Under the pieces are notes generated by a model. It saw only the letters and a program-made list of their open reading frames with translations, was not told the origin of the DNA and did not search any database. This document shows positions 26,460 through 37,225 of a stretch of 64,000 bases of DNA, piece after piece. The DNA is from Letharia columbiana (lineage: Eukaryota; Ascomycota; Lecanoromycetes; Lecanorales; Parmeliaceae). A program made the position numbers and the translations under genes. Each line of letters opens with the position of its first letter. Positions within the stretch are counted from its first letter, which is position 1. The DNA lies in assembly GCF_014066305.1 (NCBI RefSeq), contig NW_023501040.1, positions 1,438,539-1,502,538 on the forward strand, given 5' to 3'.

Positions 26460-28189
26460 TGTCGGTGATGGGTATTTCGTAATGTTGTGGCGATGAAGCT
26501 GCAAGGTTAACCGGAGTGAGAGTCGAGAAGACGACGCTGAGCAGTGGTGTAAGTTCTGGAGGCGAGAGGATGAATGTCGAGTAAACTTCGAGAAGGCGAG
26601 GTCAAGCAATGGTATGTTGTATGTATTCTGAAAACAGTGACTCTTAATTTTCATAGGATGAGTCACAGCTTTGCCCTACAACAACGATGCCAAGGAGAAA
26701 AATCTGAGAGAGCAAATTTGAGTGACTAGTGGTACGATAATGATGTAGGTAGGTAACAGTACTCGTACTCGTCCTGGTGTGAAGGCAAGGACTGTGCGAT
26801 TTGAGCCGAGGGAATGCTCCTCAACAATAGAGTCCGTAGGAATTAGTTGGAAGCAGGTCAACTGCAATTTCGAAACCACTTTGCGTTGCGAGAGGTTTTG
26901 GCAGGATTCTTGGCGCTCGGGACTCTTGCTGGTGTTGCCCAGAGCAAATTTTACGTACCCATCGGTAGAGCCTACGGTACGGAGGTTTGCACCAAAAGTG
27001 CTGCACATCAAGTACGAGACCTACCACTGCGTCAATATTTCGGATAACGCCCCGCCTGAAGGGCTATCTGGACAGTGCGCTTAGTTCTGCTTAGGGAAGA
27101 TGCCTGGCGTCGACGGTGAAATCCACGGTCGCTGTGCACATGGACGGAGCTATTTGGGAAGATTATTTCGGCCTAGCCTCGAAAGACAGACGGCGCTCGG
27201 TGGCAAGTGTTTGAGTTATGGAGACAAATCCAGGAGTCGAAGCGCACATTGGACTTCCTGTAGTGTTCACTAACCCATGATAGGGTTTCAATGGACGCTC
27301 CATTGGACTCGTTCTGGGCGCAGAGTTTGGGCTTGATGCCTACGCTGGATTCCGACGTCACAGAGCGCACCGCTACCGCGTGGTAACCTTCACTTCCAGA
27401 AAATATTTTGGACATGGATTTTGGGCTTGAAGTGCGCGTTTGGCTCCGCTCTTGTAACCATAAGCGGTGCTTGAAATCATTACATTTCGGAAATGAACCG
27501 AGAGACGACCCCATACCTGTAACAATGAGCCATCGGCTCGAAGCAACTTTCGGCCGCACAATTGAGGCGGCTACCCCGTACATACTGCCCTGAAACTTCC
27601 GAGCGGTTGAAACCCCGACGGCTTCGGCGCGTTCCGATGTCCCCGACGCATGTTTCAGTCTACAGTATGGTATCGGCAGCTTCTGAAATATATGCCTTGA
27701 TAAGTTTCGGGCCAGCAACCTAGGCCCTCGATCAACGGAAACAGCCAAAACGCACTGTTTGATGGACGACTCTGCGGGGATCAAATCCTGGTCTCTGGCA
27801 AGCGGAGGGACCAAAGCCAATGCCTTGGACAGCAGCTACCTGCCATAGAAGACTCGACTGTGACTTTGTTCGCTTCCGTGTGTCAGCATCGTGGCGTGGG
27901 GTAGGGAGAAGCACGAGCTAGCACTACGAAAATCGTCCTTGGTCCCCTAAAACGCATCCCGTTTTTTAGGTGTGTTGCAGAATGGCATGAAGCATTCCAT
28001 GAAACGGAGAAGAATCGGGCAGCGAGCACAGGTCTGTATAAAAGGCTGTCCCCATGTTCTCGATATTGTTCTTCATAGAACTTCAGCCTCTCTTACAGAC
28101 ATCTGCAAGAACAATAACAGCAATCTCATCCAAAATCAAACTCACCCCAAGACATCCTGCTCATAATACGCATCCTGAACACCCAGGAC
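26460..28189. other. Intergenic region
   Basis: A minus frame of 215 codons (27173-27820) is open but shows no domain, no codon pattern and no splice structure that I trust. The distal part holds a TATA box (28037-28044) for the gene at 28190. Confidence 0.45.
28037..28044 (+). promoter_or_regulatory. TATA box
   Basis: TATAAAAG lies 146 bp upstream of ATG 28190 and is followed by a CA/CT-rich leader. This is a good core-promoter candidate. Confidence 0.6.
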
Positions 28190-28918
28190 ATGGATCATCA
28201 ATACCTCCTTTCCCCTCATGTGGATGCGTCGCCATCACCCGTCAGCGATGTGCCATCGCCCGTCAGCGACGTATCTCCCCTTGAACCCAAGCACAAAGCG
28301 ATCATTATCTTCTTCAAATACTTTGTCGATGTGGCCACCACGAAAGCCAGCACAAGCACTGCTGAAATCGAGCGCCTCCTGCCTGAATCTTCGGCTGCCG
28401 CCAGCGAGTTTCTCAAGCGACTATACAATGTCGAGGTTCGAGCAAGTTCCATCGACACATACTGGCGTCAAGCCAAGGAAAATGCCGTAGAGCGTAACAT
28501 CACTTGGGACGAGAACGCTGTGGCTCAGATCATTAGCAGCCAAGTGAAGGATGACGATACATTTGACGAGGTCAATTCTTTCCTGCAACACCATGCTGGT
28601 GTAAGTTCCAGTGAACCATTTTTCTTCCTCTCATTGGCATCCGCTGACAGCTCCCACAAGGACGAACGCCTCTCCGAAACGACAGAGTGGATAATATCGA
28701 AGGCATGGCAAGCCTTATCCGATCCGCAGGGCAACGTCCCCTTGCGAACCTACTGGAAGGAGATCAACCGAGGCCGACGCGGTCCTCCTAGCATTCCAGA
28801 TCCCCCACTGGAGCAGGTGTCTGACGAATCTCCAACCCCTCTGGTCATTCCTTCCAGTCTCCTTCAACGCGACGCCGATCGCGCTCTCGAGAATGGTCGC
28901 TCTGGAGACGCAGACTGA
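28190..28918 (+). CDS. Hypothetical acidic protein, 242 codons
   Basis: The start is ATG 28190, behind a clear TATA box. The N-terminus has a direct repeat, SPVSDVPSPVSDVSP. A helical segment follows (KHKAIIIFFKYFVDVATTKA; EIERLLPESSAAASEFLKRL), then WKEINRGRRGPPSIPDPPLE and a polar tail. No known domain is recognised. A GTAAGT at 28601 and an AG at 28660 would remove exactly 60 nt in frame. The protein may therefore be 222 residues (..FLQHHAG joined to DERLSETTEW) or 242 if the intron is retained. No stop occurs inside the intron, so both forms are translatable. Confidence 0.65.
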   Translation: MDHQYLLSPHVDASPSPVSDVPSPVSDVSPLEPKHKAIIIFFKYFVDVATTKASTSTAEIERLLPESSAAASEFLKRLYNVEVRASSIDTYWRQAKENAVERNITWDENAVAQIISSQVKDDDTFDEVNSFLQHHAGVSSSEPFFFLSLASADSSHKDERLSETTEWIISKAWQALSDPQGNVPLRTYWKEINRGRRGPPSIPDPPLEQVSDESPTPLVIPSSLLQRDADRALENGRSGDAD

Positions 28919-29661
28919 TCTCAGACGGACCGGTACCTTTGGGTTGATCACTGGGTAGATCTGGGAAGCCGTTGTGCAATGGGTTTGCGTCTGCGTGGTA
29001 GACAAACACACTCTTTCAATTGGCGGCGTTGAGGCCATATGATGCAATGGTACTGGCACTAAATACTCGGTTAGCACACGCTTTTCACAGTTGTATCTAG
29101 AGCAAGATGAAGCAGACTTTGCGCTTCCCTAGTACAATACCACACTCCTTTGTAATTGCTTCTTCTGGATTTGGCTGGGTCAGACGAGGTATCAGCAAAA
29201 GTGCCGGTTCAAGCTCGAGCATGGACAATAGGAGCATGCACTACATGACTTTTCCCAAGGTCTTACGCTCTTCCCGAAGCAATCTGCGTCATATTCGGCA
29301 AGCTCTTTTCGGGCTGGTTCCTAGAAGTAACGCGCTGTCGGAGGCAAATCACATTCATGAGCGACACCTTTCTCTGGGAGCACCCTCAAATAACACGCTT
29401 TCTTTTGAGAAGCAACCAGAGTCATTAGTGACATGTTTCTCTGGGAAGCACACACTGGCATGCTGTTGGAAGCAACCACAACCACAAGCGACATGTTTTG
29501 TTGCGTGAGAAGACCAGAACTAACACGCTATCGAAAGCAACCACAGTCACAAACGACGTGTTTTTCCGGGAGAAGCCCAAAGGTAACGCGCTGTCGAGAG
29601 CAACCACAGTCATAAAGTGGGAATATATCCAATCTACTTTTGGTGAAGCAATCGAGTCACT
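28919..29661. other. Gene-free stretch carrying the 63-bp repeat array
   Basis: This lies between the hypothetical gene and the 3' end of the methyltransferase. Several open frames here (for example 29107-29508) are created by the repeat array at about 29250-29612 and show no independent domain. Confidence 0.5.
29250..29612 (+). repeat. 63-bp coding-like repeat array, plus-strand copy
   Basis: About five diverged units of 60-66 bp carry the core AACGCGCTGTCGGAAGCAA, then AGCGACATGTTTYTC. Translated in register they give 21-residue units such as NTLSKATTVTNDVFFREKPKG. A 5' portion near 29260-29310 (SYALPEAICVIF) matches the minus-strand locus at 31.7-32.0 kb, including the position of its intron. 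Here the donor reads CGGCAAG instead of CGGTAAG. The origin is unknown. Confidence 0.75.
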
Positions 29662-30839
29662 CTATTTTCGGAACACCATCACAGCATAGCGGAATGTGCC
29701 ATTGGCATAGCCTCTTCTCATCGCTCGGAAAGCTTGAAGGAATGCTAGACCGTCTCGACCCTGAGAGATGGCAAAGGCCCACAGCGCTGGGTTCTGGACC
29801 AGCGACCATGATATATCCCTACGAGTATGCATGTGTCAAGGTACCGTTCACAATTGTCGGGAAGCCCTTGGGGACCTACCAAGTCTTGGAGACCTCTTTG
29901 CTGATATCAAAGGGCTTTGAGAACACACTAAGCCCAGCCTGCTTTGCGTAGCTGAGGTACTCTGACTGTGTGTTCAATCCAGGGAGAAGCATTCCGTCTT
30001 TGCACTAGTCAGTTCCATGGCTGACTAACACCCCGAGGCGAGACTCACCCTCGATCGGCTTGATATCTGCTTCCATTTGCGCATCTGTCAACTCCTCGGC
30101 CTTGAACCAGTCCGCTACCACCAGTTTTCCACCTTCATTCAACAGCATCGAAGCGTTCCGAAAGAAGAGTTCCTTGTTGGGCAAATGGCTCATTGCCTCC
30201 GAGATCCACACGCAATCGAAGGTCGTCTTTGTCTCTGACTCATTGAAGAAGTCACCCATCTTCTCAGCATCGAGCTCGACGAACCTTACACTGCCATTAC
30301 CCAACCCGATGGAGCTGGATGTCTCGACCTCCCCCTGCACACGTCCTGCCTCTTTTGCAGACAAGTCTTTTGCCAACTTTACCTGCTGCCCGCTGATGGT
30401 GATTCCAGTAACACTACACCCCTTATTCTTAGCTAGATAGCGCGACGTGCCGCCGATGCCACACCCGACATCCAGAACCCGGCTTCCTGGGGGCAATTGA
30501 GAGCGCTCGAGTAGGAGATCTACAAGGCGCGTCTGTGCCACTTCTTTCGTGTCTGCTGAATCGAGGAAGTAGCCGTGGTGTATATGTTCACCCCTGCTGA
30601 TCAGCGACTACTTCCCAGCATGGAACCCGGTACCGTGAACACTCGACACGTACATACCAAAGCGAGTAATAGTAGTCGGAACATATCTCGTAGTGGCGCT
30701 TGATGCGGTCTTTCAGGCCGGCAAAGGAGGTAGAGGGTTCTGGAGGGGGAATCTCGTAATCATCCCCAATGTCCTGAGCTTGAGAATCCTTTGATAAAGA
30801 CTGAGTATGCGCTATGGGTGCTTCATGATGGACTTCCAT
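29662..30839 (-). CDS. SAM-dependent methyltransferase, tocopherol/sterol-methyltransferase type
   Basis: Four minus-strand exons are inferred: 30839-30658, 30593-30049, 29997-29880 and 29818-29662. The introns are 64, 51 and 61 nt. The sum is 1,002 nt, or 333 residues. The start MEVHHEAPIAHTQSL is followed by KDRIKRHYEICSDYYYSLW, joined by splicing to GEHIHHGYF. That WGEHxHHG block is characteristic of the gamma-tocopherol and related small-molecule methyltransferases. SAM motif I is VLDVGCGIGGTSRYL at about residues 100-114. FDCVWISEAMSHLPNK and LLNEGGKLVVADWF follow. The C-terminus (LQAFRAMRRGYANGTFRYAV) matches the family. No signal peptide is seen. The substrate is unknown; C-, N- and O-methylating members all exist. 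It is complete, and is flanked by inverted repeat copies. Confidence 0.9.
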
Positions 30840-31651
30840 GGTGCAAAGCTAGACCCCGACAGGACTGATATTCTTGCGCTCCGGGTCAAAACAGATCGAG
30901 ACTTCTCTATGCGTCCCACGATTGATGGCTCGGTTGGAAAAGAAGCGCTGACGAGAACTTAGCGGCGCGTTTGTATTTCATGCCGACGCTAGAGAGACTT
31001 TTCGCCACAGCTTGACTGGGGGCTAGTGGGGCGCAGCACACACATGGCAATATAGCCGAGATTGCTATGTTGGAAGAGCCTTAGATACTCGTAGGCGGTA
31101 TCCTGCGTATCCCTCCTGTTTTTTGCTCCTCATTCTTATTCCTCTCGTCGCAAGCAGAGGTTTTGGACGTTTCCCCACCCACCCACGCCTTATTTTTTCA
31201 GCGATTTCTTGTATCTAGACTCTAGGTCTTCTACCTTACGTAGATGGGGAGTTTTCTTAGGGCTGAGCTGCATTGTGGACCGCTGTCTGCGTGCTTCTAA
31301 GCCTTAGAACCCAGCCAATCATCGTTTAGAACTCATTTGTGCGTGTAGTTTTCGTGGGATATTAAGCGAGGACAACACTAGCGGGAATACGCTAAGGTAC
31401 CTTAGCCGCATCTAGCTGCGTAAAAGTCGTTTCTGATTACCGTACCTCAGCACCTTTTGTATCAGCTCGAGCAACCCCGCTGAGTGAGTGCTTCTTCTTG
31501 AATCCCCCAAGTATGGCACTTTTAGAGCAGCGTATAATGTTTGCACCGATCTGACGCAACGTCTTTTGAAGACCTAATAAGCCCGGGCGGAAGTGAATTC
31601 GATGGAGAATCAACCCAAATTGTAGTCTGGATTGGTTGCGCATCAAGCAAG
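30840..31651. other. Upstream region of the methyltransferase
   Basis: About 0.8 kb of normal composition. It holds the methyltransferase promoter on the minus strand. Only short frames occur. No clear TATA box or operator is seen. Confidence 0.5.
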
Positions 31652-32080
31652 CTACCAGAAACAGTGACAATCTAAGTCGCTGAACTTCGGACTTCCTTCA
31701 TTCACAGTTTCCCACTTATTTCTGAAAATATCTCGGAGGAATATGTCGCTTGAGACTATGGTTGCTTCCGATAGCCTATAAGTTCTGGGATTTTCCAGGA
31801 AGAACATGTCGCTCATAAACATGATAGCTTCCGACAACGTGTTCTGGCCTGTTCCCGTAAAGAGATGTGGCCTACAATTAGGATTGCTTCTAACATTAGA
31901 TTGGTTCTGGGAATCAAATCGGAAAGGCTTACCGTATATGACACTGATGACTTCAAGAAGAACATAAGACATCGTAAGGACCGATGTTTTGCCTGAACAG
32001 CAGAAGGCGGTGAAACTCTGAAGGAATGCCAAAGCAAAAACAGCTTCACCTGAGAGGAATTGGTCCATGCTCAAACGCAT
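31652..32080 (-). CDS. Small repeat-protein gene or remnant (21-residue repeats)
   Basis: The minus frame starts MRLSMDQFLSGEAVFALAFL, directly after a good acceptor (TTGCTAG), so it may be an internal exon. A likely intron, GTAAGCC..TTCCCAG (about 31911-31939), sits after SYVLLEVISVIY and is also traceable in the related plus-strand copy at 29.3 kb. The 3' half consists of 21-residue units (NTLSEAIMFMSDMFFLENPR; YRLSEATIVSSDIFLRDIFR) and ends DLDCHCFW. No domain is known to me. It could be a genuine small gene, or one of a dispersed repeat family. The upstream exon, if any, is not identified. Confidence 0.4.
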   Translation of the reverse strand: MRLSMDQFLSGEAVFALAFLQSFTAFCCSGKTSVLTMSYVLLEVISVIYGKPFRFDSQNQSNVRSNPNCRPHLFTGTGQNTLSEAIMFMSDMFFLENPRTYRLSEATIVSSDIFLRDIFRNKWETVNEGSPKFSDLDCHCFW

Positions 32081-32987
32081 CTAGCAAAGATGTGAGAGTC
32101 ACTTTGTTGAAATGCAGAGGGGAACAGGCTGAAACTTCCGAACCGCTGTCACAAAATGTGGAACCCTGGAATTACTTACAATGACATTACTCTCCATCAG
32201 TCCTCGTTTATAGAGCATAGTTTTGTCTAACAGTGCTTTACGACCGACCAAAAGCCTTCAAATAAAGCTGTGATTGAGCTTCATGGCTTTCTCGGTTTGT
32301 TTAGGATTTGTAGTCTTTCTCGCGCCTTCCTGCCAGGTCCAGGTCCGCGGGGGCGGAATCATCAAACATCTCTGATACGTATGAGCAAGCAACGATCACA
32401 CACTGATTTACATGGGATCGCTGACAGATGTTTCATTGTTTCCGAGGGACGTACACCAATAAAGACTGCGATACTTATCGAACTGTTGTCATCATCTTGT
32501 GACAGGGTGGACGTCCTTGCCTCACACCATCCCAAACGCCAAGCAGTGCTCACCATTCGTCTTCTACAACTCACCGGGTTTTGCAACATCGTCATGCTGA
32601 TGCACGTATTTCTGTGTTTCGCAGGATGTACTGCCAGCGGAGGCTGTGACAATCGTTTGGGAGAATCTCACCACCCTGCGAATACAGGAATACGAGCCGA
32701 ACATCCGGTCGCAAGTCGACTTGGTCCTGCAAGACTTAACATTTCTTCGATGGATAATGTCTTAGATGCATGTAACATCTCTGATGCAAATAGGAACAAA
32801 GGGGTTGCAGTGTTCGAGATGAAGCCTTGCAGGCAAATGTTTACAATAATCTTAATAAGAGTCAATCCGCGTCCCAAACTATGGTTTTCTTACCTCTAGA
32901 AATTCATACATGCTTACCGCCATACCACTCAGCTCATGTTGGCACTGAACCCTTTTCCCTCAAAACAGACCATTCCCGACTACCAGA
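32081..32987. other. Coding-like fragments, no clear gene
   Basis: The plus strand has a segment reading ELLSSSCDRVDVLASHH at about 32480-32530. After a possible intron ending TTTCGCAG (32625) comes VWENLTTLRIQEYEPNIRSQ at about 32655-32720. These read like protein, and the first faintly resembles the post-Walker-B part of NACHT proteins. No P-loop is present, and stops follow at once. I treat it as a possible gene remnant. Confidence 0.3.
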
Positions 32988-33620
32988 ATGCCTTCCAAAC
33001 CCAAACCTCTCAAACCTCCAAGACACACACCCAAAGTCGTTGCGATCATTCTTTGCTTTAGCATCCTTCGAGTTAACGACAAAGTTGTGTCTGAGCTAAT
33101 CAAGTTGAAAGACCCTGGCACCGTAGAAATCGAAGCCATAGAGTGTCAAGCACGCCGCGGGTTCCACGAAAGGTCTGACTTCCCCAACCGAGGAATGACC
33201 AAGGCGGGAGTCGGCGAGTTAGTTGCACGAAAAGTCGTTCCGGACTATGACGAGATCATAGCTATCACCGAAATAGACGGAGAATGTGAGGAAGTGCTCA
33301 GCAAGGCAAGTTTTGATAATGAGTACTTCTCGATTGCTTGCGCTGACCACCCATACTAGCATTCGGATATTCCACTGGCAGAGTTGAAAGATGGTATCAA
33401 GGAGATTAGAGCCGCAGCTATGAAGACACTGAACATCGGGTGCGACTACGACATTGGCCAGGACTTTATTCAAGGGAATCAACCGCGATCGCCTTCACAA
33501 GATTTCAAGGAGTATGTAGTCGAAAGCCAATTTCGCCCCTTACCGACATGGTTCCAAGAACAAGCCATCGCCGTCGCAAGCATTCAAGAAATGGTCATCC
33601 GATCCCGTTTTAGGCCGTGA
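32988..33620 (+). CDS. Unknown protein with a GC-AG intron
   Basis: Two exons, 32988-33305 and 33360-33620, are joined over a 54-nt intron with the non-standard donor GCAAGT and acceptor ATACTAG. This gives 579 nt and 192 residues. Without splicing the frame stops at 33357. The protein starts MPSKPKPLKPPRHTPKVVAI. It contains GTVEIEAIECQARRGFHE, a charged middle (PDYDEIIAITEIDGECEEVL) and after the junction ELKDGIKEIRAAAMKTLNIG. Both halves have a similar charged composition and the joined frame is open to a stop, which supports the splice. No domain is recognised. No signal peptide is seen; it is probably cytosolic or nuclear. Confidence 0.65.
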
Positions 33621-35196
33621 GAGTCCATCGCCCGAGGGGCCTTAGCACGTTTCTTGAGACTCTCTGCACTCTTCGTGTGACGCTCAAGAGTTAAAAAGCT
33701 GGTCTTTGAAGGATCCAAGGTGGCGCTCAAGAGTCAAGAGACACGGATAGGTGATATTTGTTGGGATCAGGATGCGACGGCGTGTTCTTGGCTTCTCATG
33801 CGTGGGTGATACTGTGTATTTCGTTGGATATGGAGCATGTAATGCGATGGGTTTCATCTTGCGCGGCTTATGAACACACTCTTTTGGCGGAAGCCACATT
33901 GCGAGATCGAGCATATGTATCCTTTAAGTACACTCTCTGAATTAATGCTGTTGGAAGAAGACATGGTGCGAGTCCCTTTTGGAGAACGAAATCTTTGTAC
34001 ACCATCATGACTTCTCTCTAGCTGTACTCCGGGTAGGCGACCCGTGGAGGCGGGTAAGCACTTGGTTGGCGGCTTATCATTTCCACGGCTGTATTTAATC
34101 AAGAACAACTTCTACGAGCTATCAAGAATCCTCTGACTTGGGACCTCCCTCAACTGACATGTATTTGCAGTACACTGCCATCCTGAAGGCCATCCCTCTC
34201 GCAAGATGCATGATGCCAAGCATTCTAGACAGCCAATCTAATCTGATAAACCCGCTTGGGACTAGCGTATAACCTCAGTCCAAATAACAGAATTGTGAGC
34301 CATATATTCCGTTCATACTACATATCTACAATAATGTGACTCGTAGTAGTAATCTGAAGCCCTTTTCGCCCATCGTGCATCAGACTCAGCTCATAATCAT
34401 TGAAGAGATCTAAGCGTCGGTCCCCCTTTGTTGGTGAGAATCAGAGACCACGCGTCCGCTAAACCGAATGCAGCTACTACACATACTTTGACCCGAAGCT
34501 GACGACTACTGTTGAAATTTCTTTGAGCCGTCATGCGACGACAGCCAATAGTTCTGATACTGCTTTATGTTATGTGGACTTTGGCGTATAATGGTACCTT
34601 AGATATGTATCTAGGGTGGTTGTCACCTGTGCATTGGAAGTGCGATGATTCCCTGTCCATGTGCGCAGGCTGATGAAGCACAGGGTTGTGAAGAGAAGTA
34701 CGTACTCCATTCTTGTCATGCTTTTTTAAAGAGCCTCCGCGACTCCTCGTACCTTGCATCAAGCTGCAGGGCCAATTACTGCCCTGGGCGCTCGGAACGT
34801 GAGACGGATATCCAATACCCACTAACCCAGAGCCAGCGACGGATAGGCGCCCTTCCTAACATCCAACGAACAAGCTTAGCAAACCATATTATCAAGGGGC
34901 ACCAACGTAGATCATGCTTTGTATTACGGCATTGGCTTTCATATTAGTATTCCGCCGAAACGGTGTTTCATTCATCAATCAAACAATCTCGTCACCAACT
35001 AAACCAGTTGCGTTTCTTTGACTTGCAATCATCGGGTGGAAGACAAAAAGAGTCAAGCCTAGACTTGCCTCGGAAAAAGTTTGATCATACCATACGTCGC
35101 TTACGTGGAAATTCAGGAATGGAAGCTTGACGCGTACGAGCCCCTACAGCAAACAAAGAAAGCCCCTTGAAGGGCGCCATTTAACAGTGTCTCCCC

Positions 35197-35203
35197 TATA
35201 AGA
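35197..35203 (+). promoter_or_regulatory. TATA box
   Basis: TATAAGA lies 156 bp upstream of ATG 35353. It is followed by a CT/CA-rich leader typical of strongly expressed fungal secreted-protein genes. Confidence 0.6.
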
Positions 35204-35325
35204 GCTCTCTGTTTCTTTTCCAATTTGCTCGACAGCATCCTCCCATTCAATCACACAACCCAAGTACATTCATTCAGCAAAAGCGGACATCTTTACAAAT
35301 CAAAACCTCCACCACACCAACCCAA

Positions 35326-35343
35326 CCACCACCACCACCACCA
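35326..35343 (+). repeat. (CCA)n microsatellite in the 5' leader
   Basis: About six CCA units directly precede the start codon of the His-rich secreted protein. Confidence 0.8.
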
Positions 35344-35352
35344 ACAGCCAGC

Positions 35353-35691
35353 ATGCATCTCTCTACCCTCTTCACCCTCTTCGTCGCCGCCTTGGCTCCG
35401 GTAGCTGTCTTTGCTGCTCCAGCCGAAGAGCACAAAGGTCCTCCATCAGGTGGTCCTCACGGCCCTCCACCCAGCGGTGTCAGCTTCCACGGCCCTCATG
35501 GCACTGGTATGCCGCACGATGACCACCACGGCCCTCATGGCACTGGTATGCCGCATGACGGTCACCATGGGCCTCACAGCAGTGGTATGCCGCATGACGG
35601 TCACCACGGACCGAAGCCAACCGGCACTTTCTCTGGACCTCCTCCATCTGGCTCGCCTCCTGCCCCACCGTCTTCGAAAGCAGCAGAGTAG
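35353..35691 (+). CDS. Secreted His/Gly/Pro-rich tandem-repeat protein
   Basis: The frame has 112 codons and no intron. The signal peptide covers about residues 1-22 (MHLSTLFTLFVAALAPVAVFAA). The mature protein is low-complexity. It has three consecutive 13-residue units of the form HGPHGTGMPHDDH, HGPHGTGMPHDGH and HGPHSSGMPHDGH, flanked by PPSG-type Pro/Gly segments. The 39-bp DNA units are nearly identical, so the array is young. No cysteines occur after the signal. The density of His pairs suggests metal (Cu, Ni or Zn) binding or a cell-wall role, which is inference. A clear TATA box and long A/C-rich leader suggest strong transcription. Confidence 0.8.
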   Translation: MHLSTLFTLFVAALAPVAVFAAPAEEHKGPPSGGPHGPPPSGVSFHGPHGTGMPHDDHHGPHGTGMPHDGHHGPHSSGMPHDGHHGPKPTGTFSGPPPSGSPPAPPSSKAAE

Positions 35692-37030
35692 CGCTCCCGT
35701 ACGTCCCATTGTCCCCTCGTGGAGATGAGTCAGACACTGATAAGAACATGGGGAATTCAGTCACTCGTATCCCAGAAACTTCCTTCCTCCACTTTCGCGC
35801 TTGATGCTGGGAAGACTGCTACAACTTCAACGCATGAATGGAATGGGACTCGGGGAGTGATGCAAGCTAGCTGGCCAGCGGACATGAAAAAGTTAGATGG
35901 ATCAGCCTAGGGTGGACGCGATAGACTCTCGTTAACATCAATCGAATCTCTCTTTTATCTGGTTGTGGGAAAACTCTATGTTCTCTGAATGAGTCACCCC
36001 CTTTGGATCTACCACGCGCCGTCTTGTGTTTGCAGTTTCAACCTAATCACTGGGATACATACGTGCCCGCAGTTCTACAAAACCTCCCCTCCTGCGCACG
36101 CCCCTCATATTAAATCCCCGGCCCCATTATCTCCTCCAGTCCCTCCCTCACTACACTCAACGTAGCTAGATTTATTACACGCTCGAAATAGTGGGGGATC
36201 CGTAGAGTCTGGGTCACAGCGCCCAGTCAATGGTGTCTGGCCCACTCTCCGACTCATGGTCTACAGTCACCGTCTCGAATCGGCGTAACCCGACAATGCC
36301 TTTGCTGAGCGCGACGGGCTTGAGTAGGGATTCCGTGGCTACCCTGCGAGAGGGCCGGGTGGTACGTCACTCCCGGATACTAGGTCTTACACGGGCTGAG
36401 GCCGAGGCACAATCCCGATGGCTTAGCAGGAGCCCCAACCTTTCGCGGCCGTTTCTCTGTGCCACGGCCAAATAAGAATATGTAAGAGAGTGAAGCAAAA
36501 GTCATGCATCGAGGGCGAAAACTCTTGATGAAACTGTAGAAGTCCGACAGTTGCTTGAACATAGGGACGGTTCTCACAACGTTTGCCTAAGAAACGTCCT
36601 TGCACCTGCAAGGGGGGGGGTGAAAAAAAAAAAAAACAAACGCACAAAAAAAAAAAAAAAAAAAAATTTTTTTCCCCCCCAAAAAAAAATATTTTTTTTT
36701 TTTTTAAAGGACTTCTTCTTTCGTTTATGTGCTTAATCCCTTCCGTTCAAGATCCTTTGACAGTAGGAGTCAATTTTTTGTGATTGGTAAAGAATGAGAG
36801 CTTTCTCCTGTTATGAATTGGAATTCTTTCTATGCATAACCTTTGCTACATTTTCAATGTGAATGATGGGTCTATGTAGAAAGGAAATATGTGACGATTG
36901 AGTACTAAGATTACTGGCTTAGCTGCTAAAGCGGCGGCTAAAGCTGAGAGGGGGTGGGCGGGTGCTTATGGCTCGCCGCCACAGCCTGCTTCTTCCTCTG
37001 CTCCTTGTTTCTACCCATTGATTCCCGTGA
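35692..37030. other. Intergenic region with a homopolymer cluster
   Basis: No gene is seen. A cluster of G, A, T and C homopolymers lies at 36611-36705, described separately. Short frames around it are artefacts of those runs. Confidence 0.5.
36611..36705. other. Cluster of consecutive homopolymers
   Basis: In under 100 bp there are runs of about 9 G, 14 A, 21 A, 7 T, 7 C, 9 A and 14 T, one after another. This pattern is unusual for genomic DNA and suggests a low-quality join or consensus error. Confidence 0.7.
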
Positions 37031-37225
37031 GGTGGTAACCGTCCAGGCGCGGGACGGGGAACATTCGCTGAGTCAGCCACTCCGAAGTAGAATAGCGTCC
37101 GCGCTTATATTACAATTGCGAAATTTTCGCGTAAAATTTAAATAACTTATAAATATTTAGTAATACTTTATAAAGATCTCGAAAATTTCGAAGTATTTTT
37201 AAGATTATTTTAAGTTAATTATAGA

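Larger units (their letters stand above)
33621..35352. other. Intergenic region with the promoter of the His-rich protein
   Basis: No gene is seen in 1.7 kb; frames are short and domain-free. The last 200 bp hold a TATA box, a CA-rich leader and a (CCA)n tract. Confidence 0.5.

Noticed and set aside
27173..27820. 215-codon minus-strand frame
   Set aside because: No domain, signal, intron signal or coding-like periodicity. It is probably a chance frame in GC-balanced DNA.
32480..32720. NACHT-type NLR gene
   Set aside because: Only a faint resemblance to the region after Walker B. No P-loop or repeat domain is present.
32270..32899. 209-codon plus-strand frame
   Set aside because: Its translation is not protein-like throughout. 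Other frames inside it read better in patches, so at most a remnant is present.
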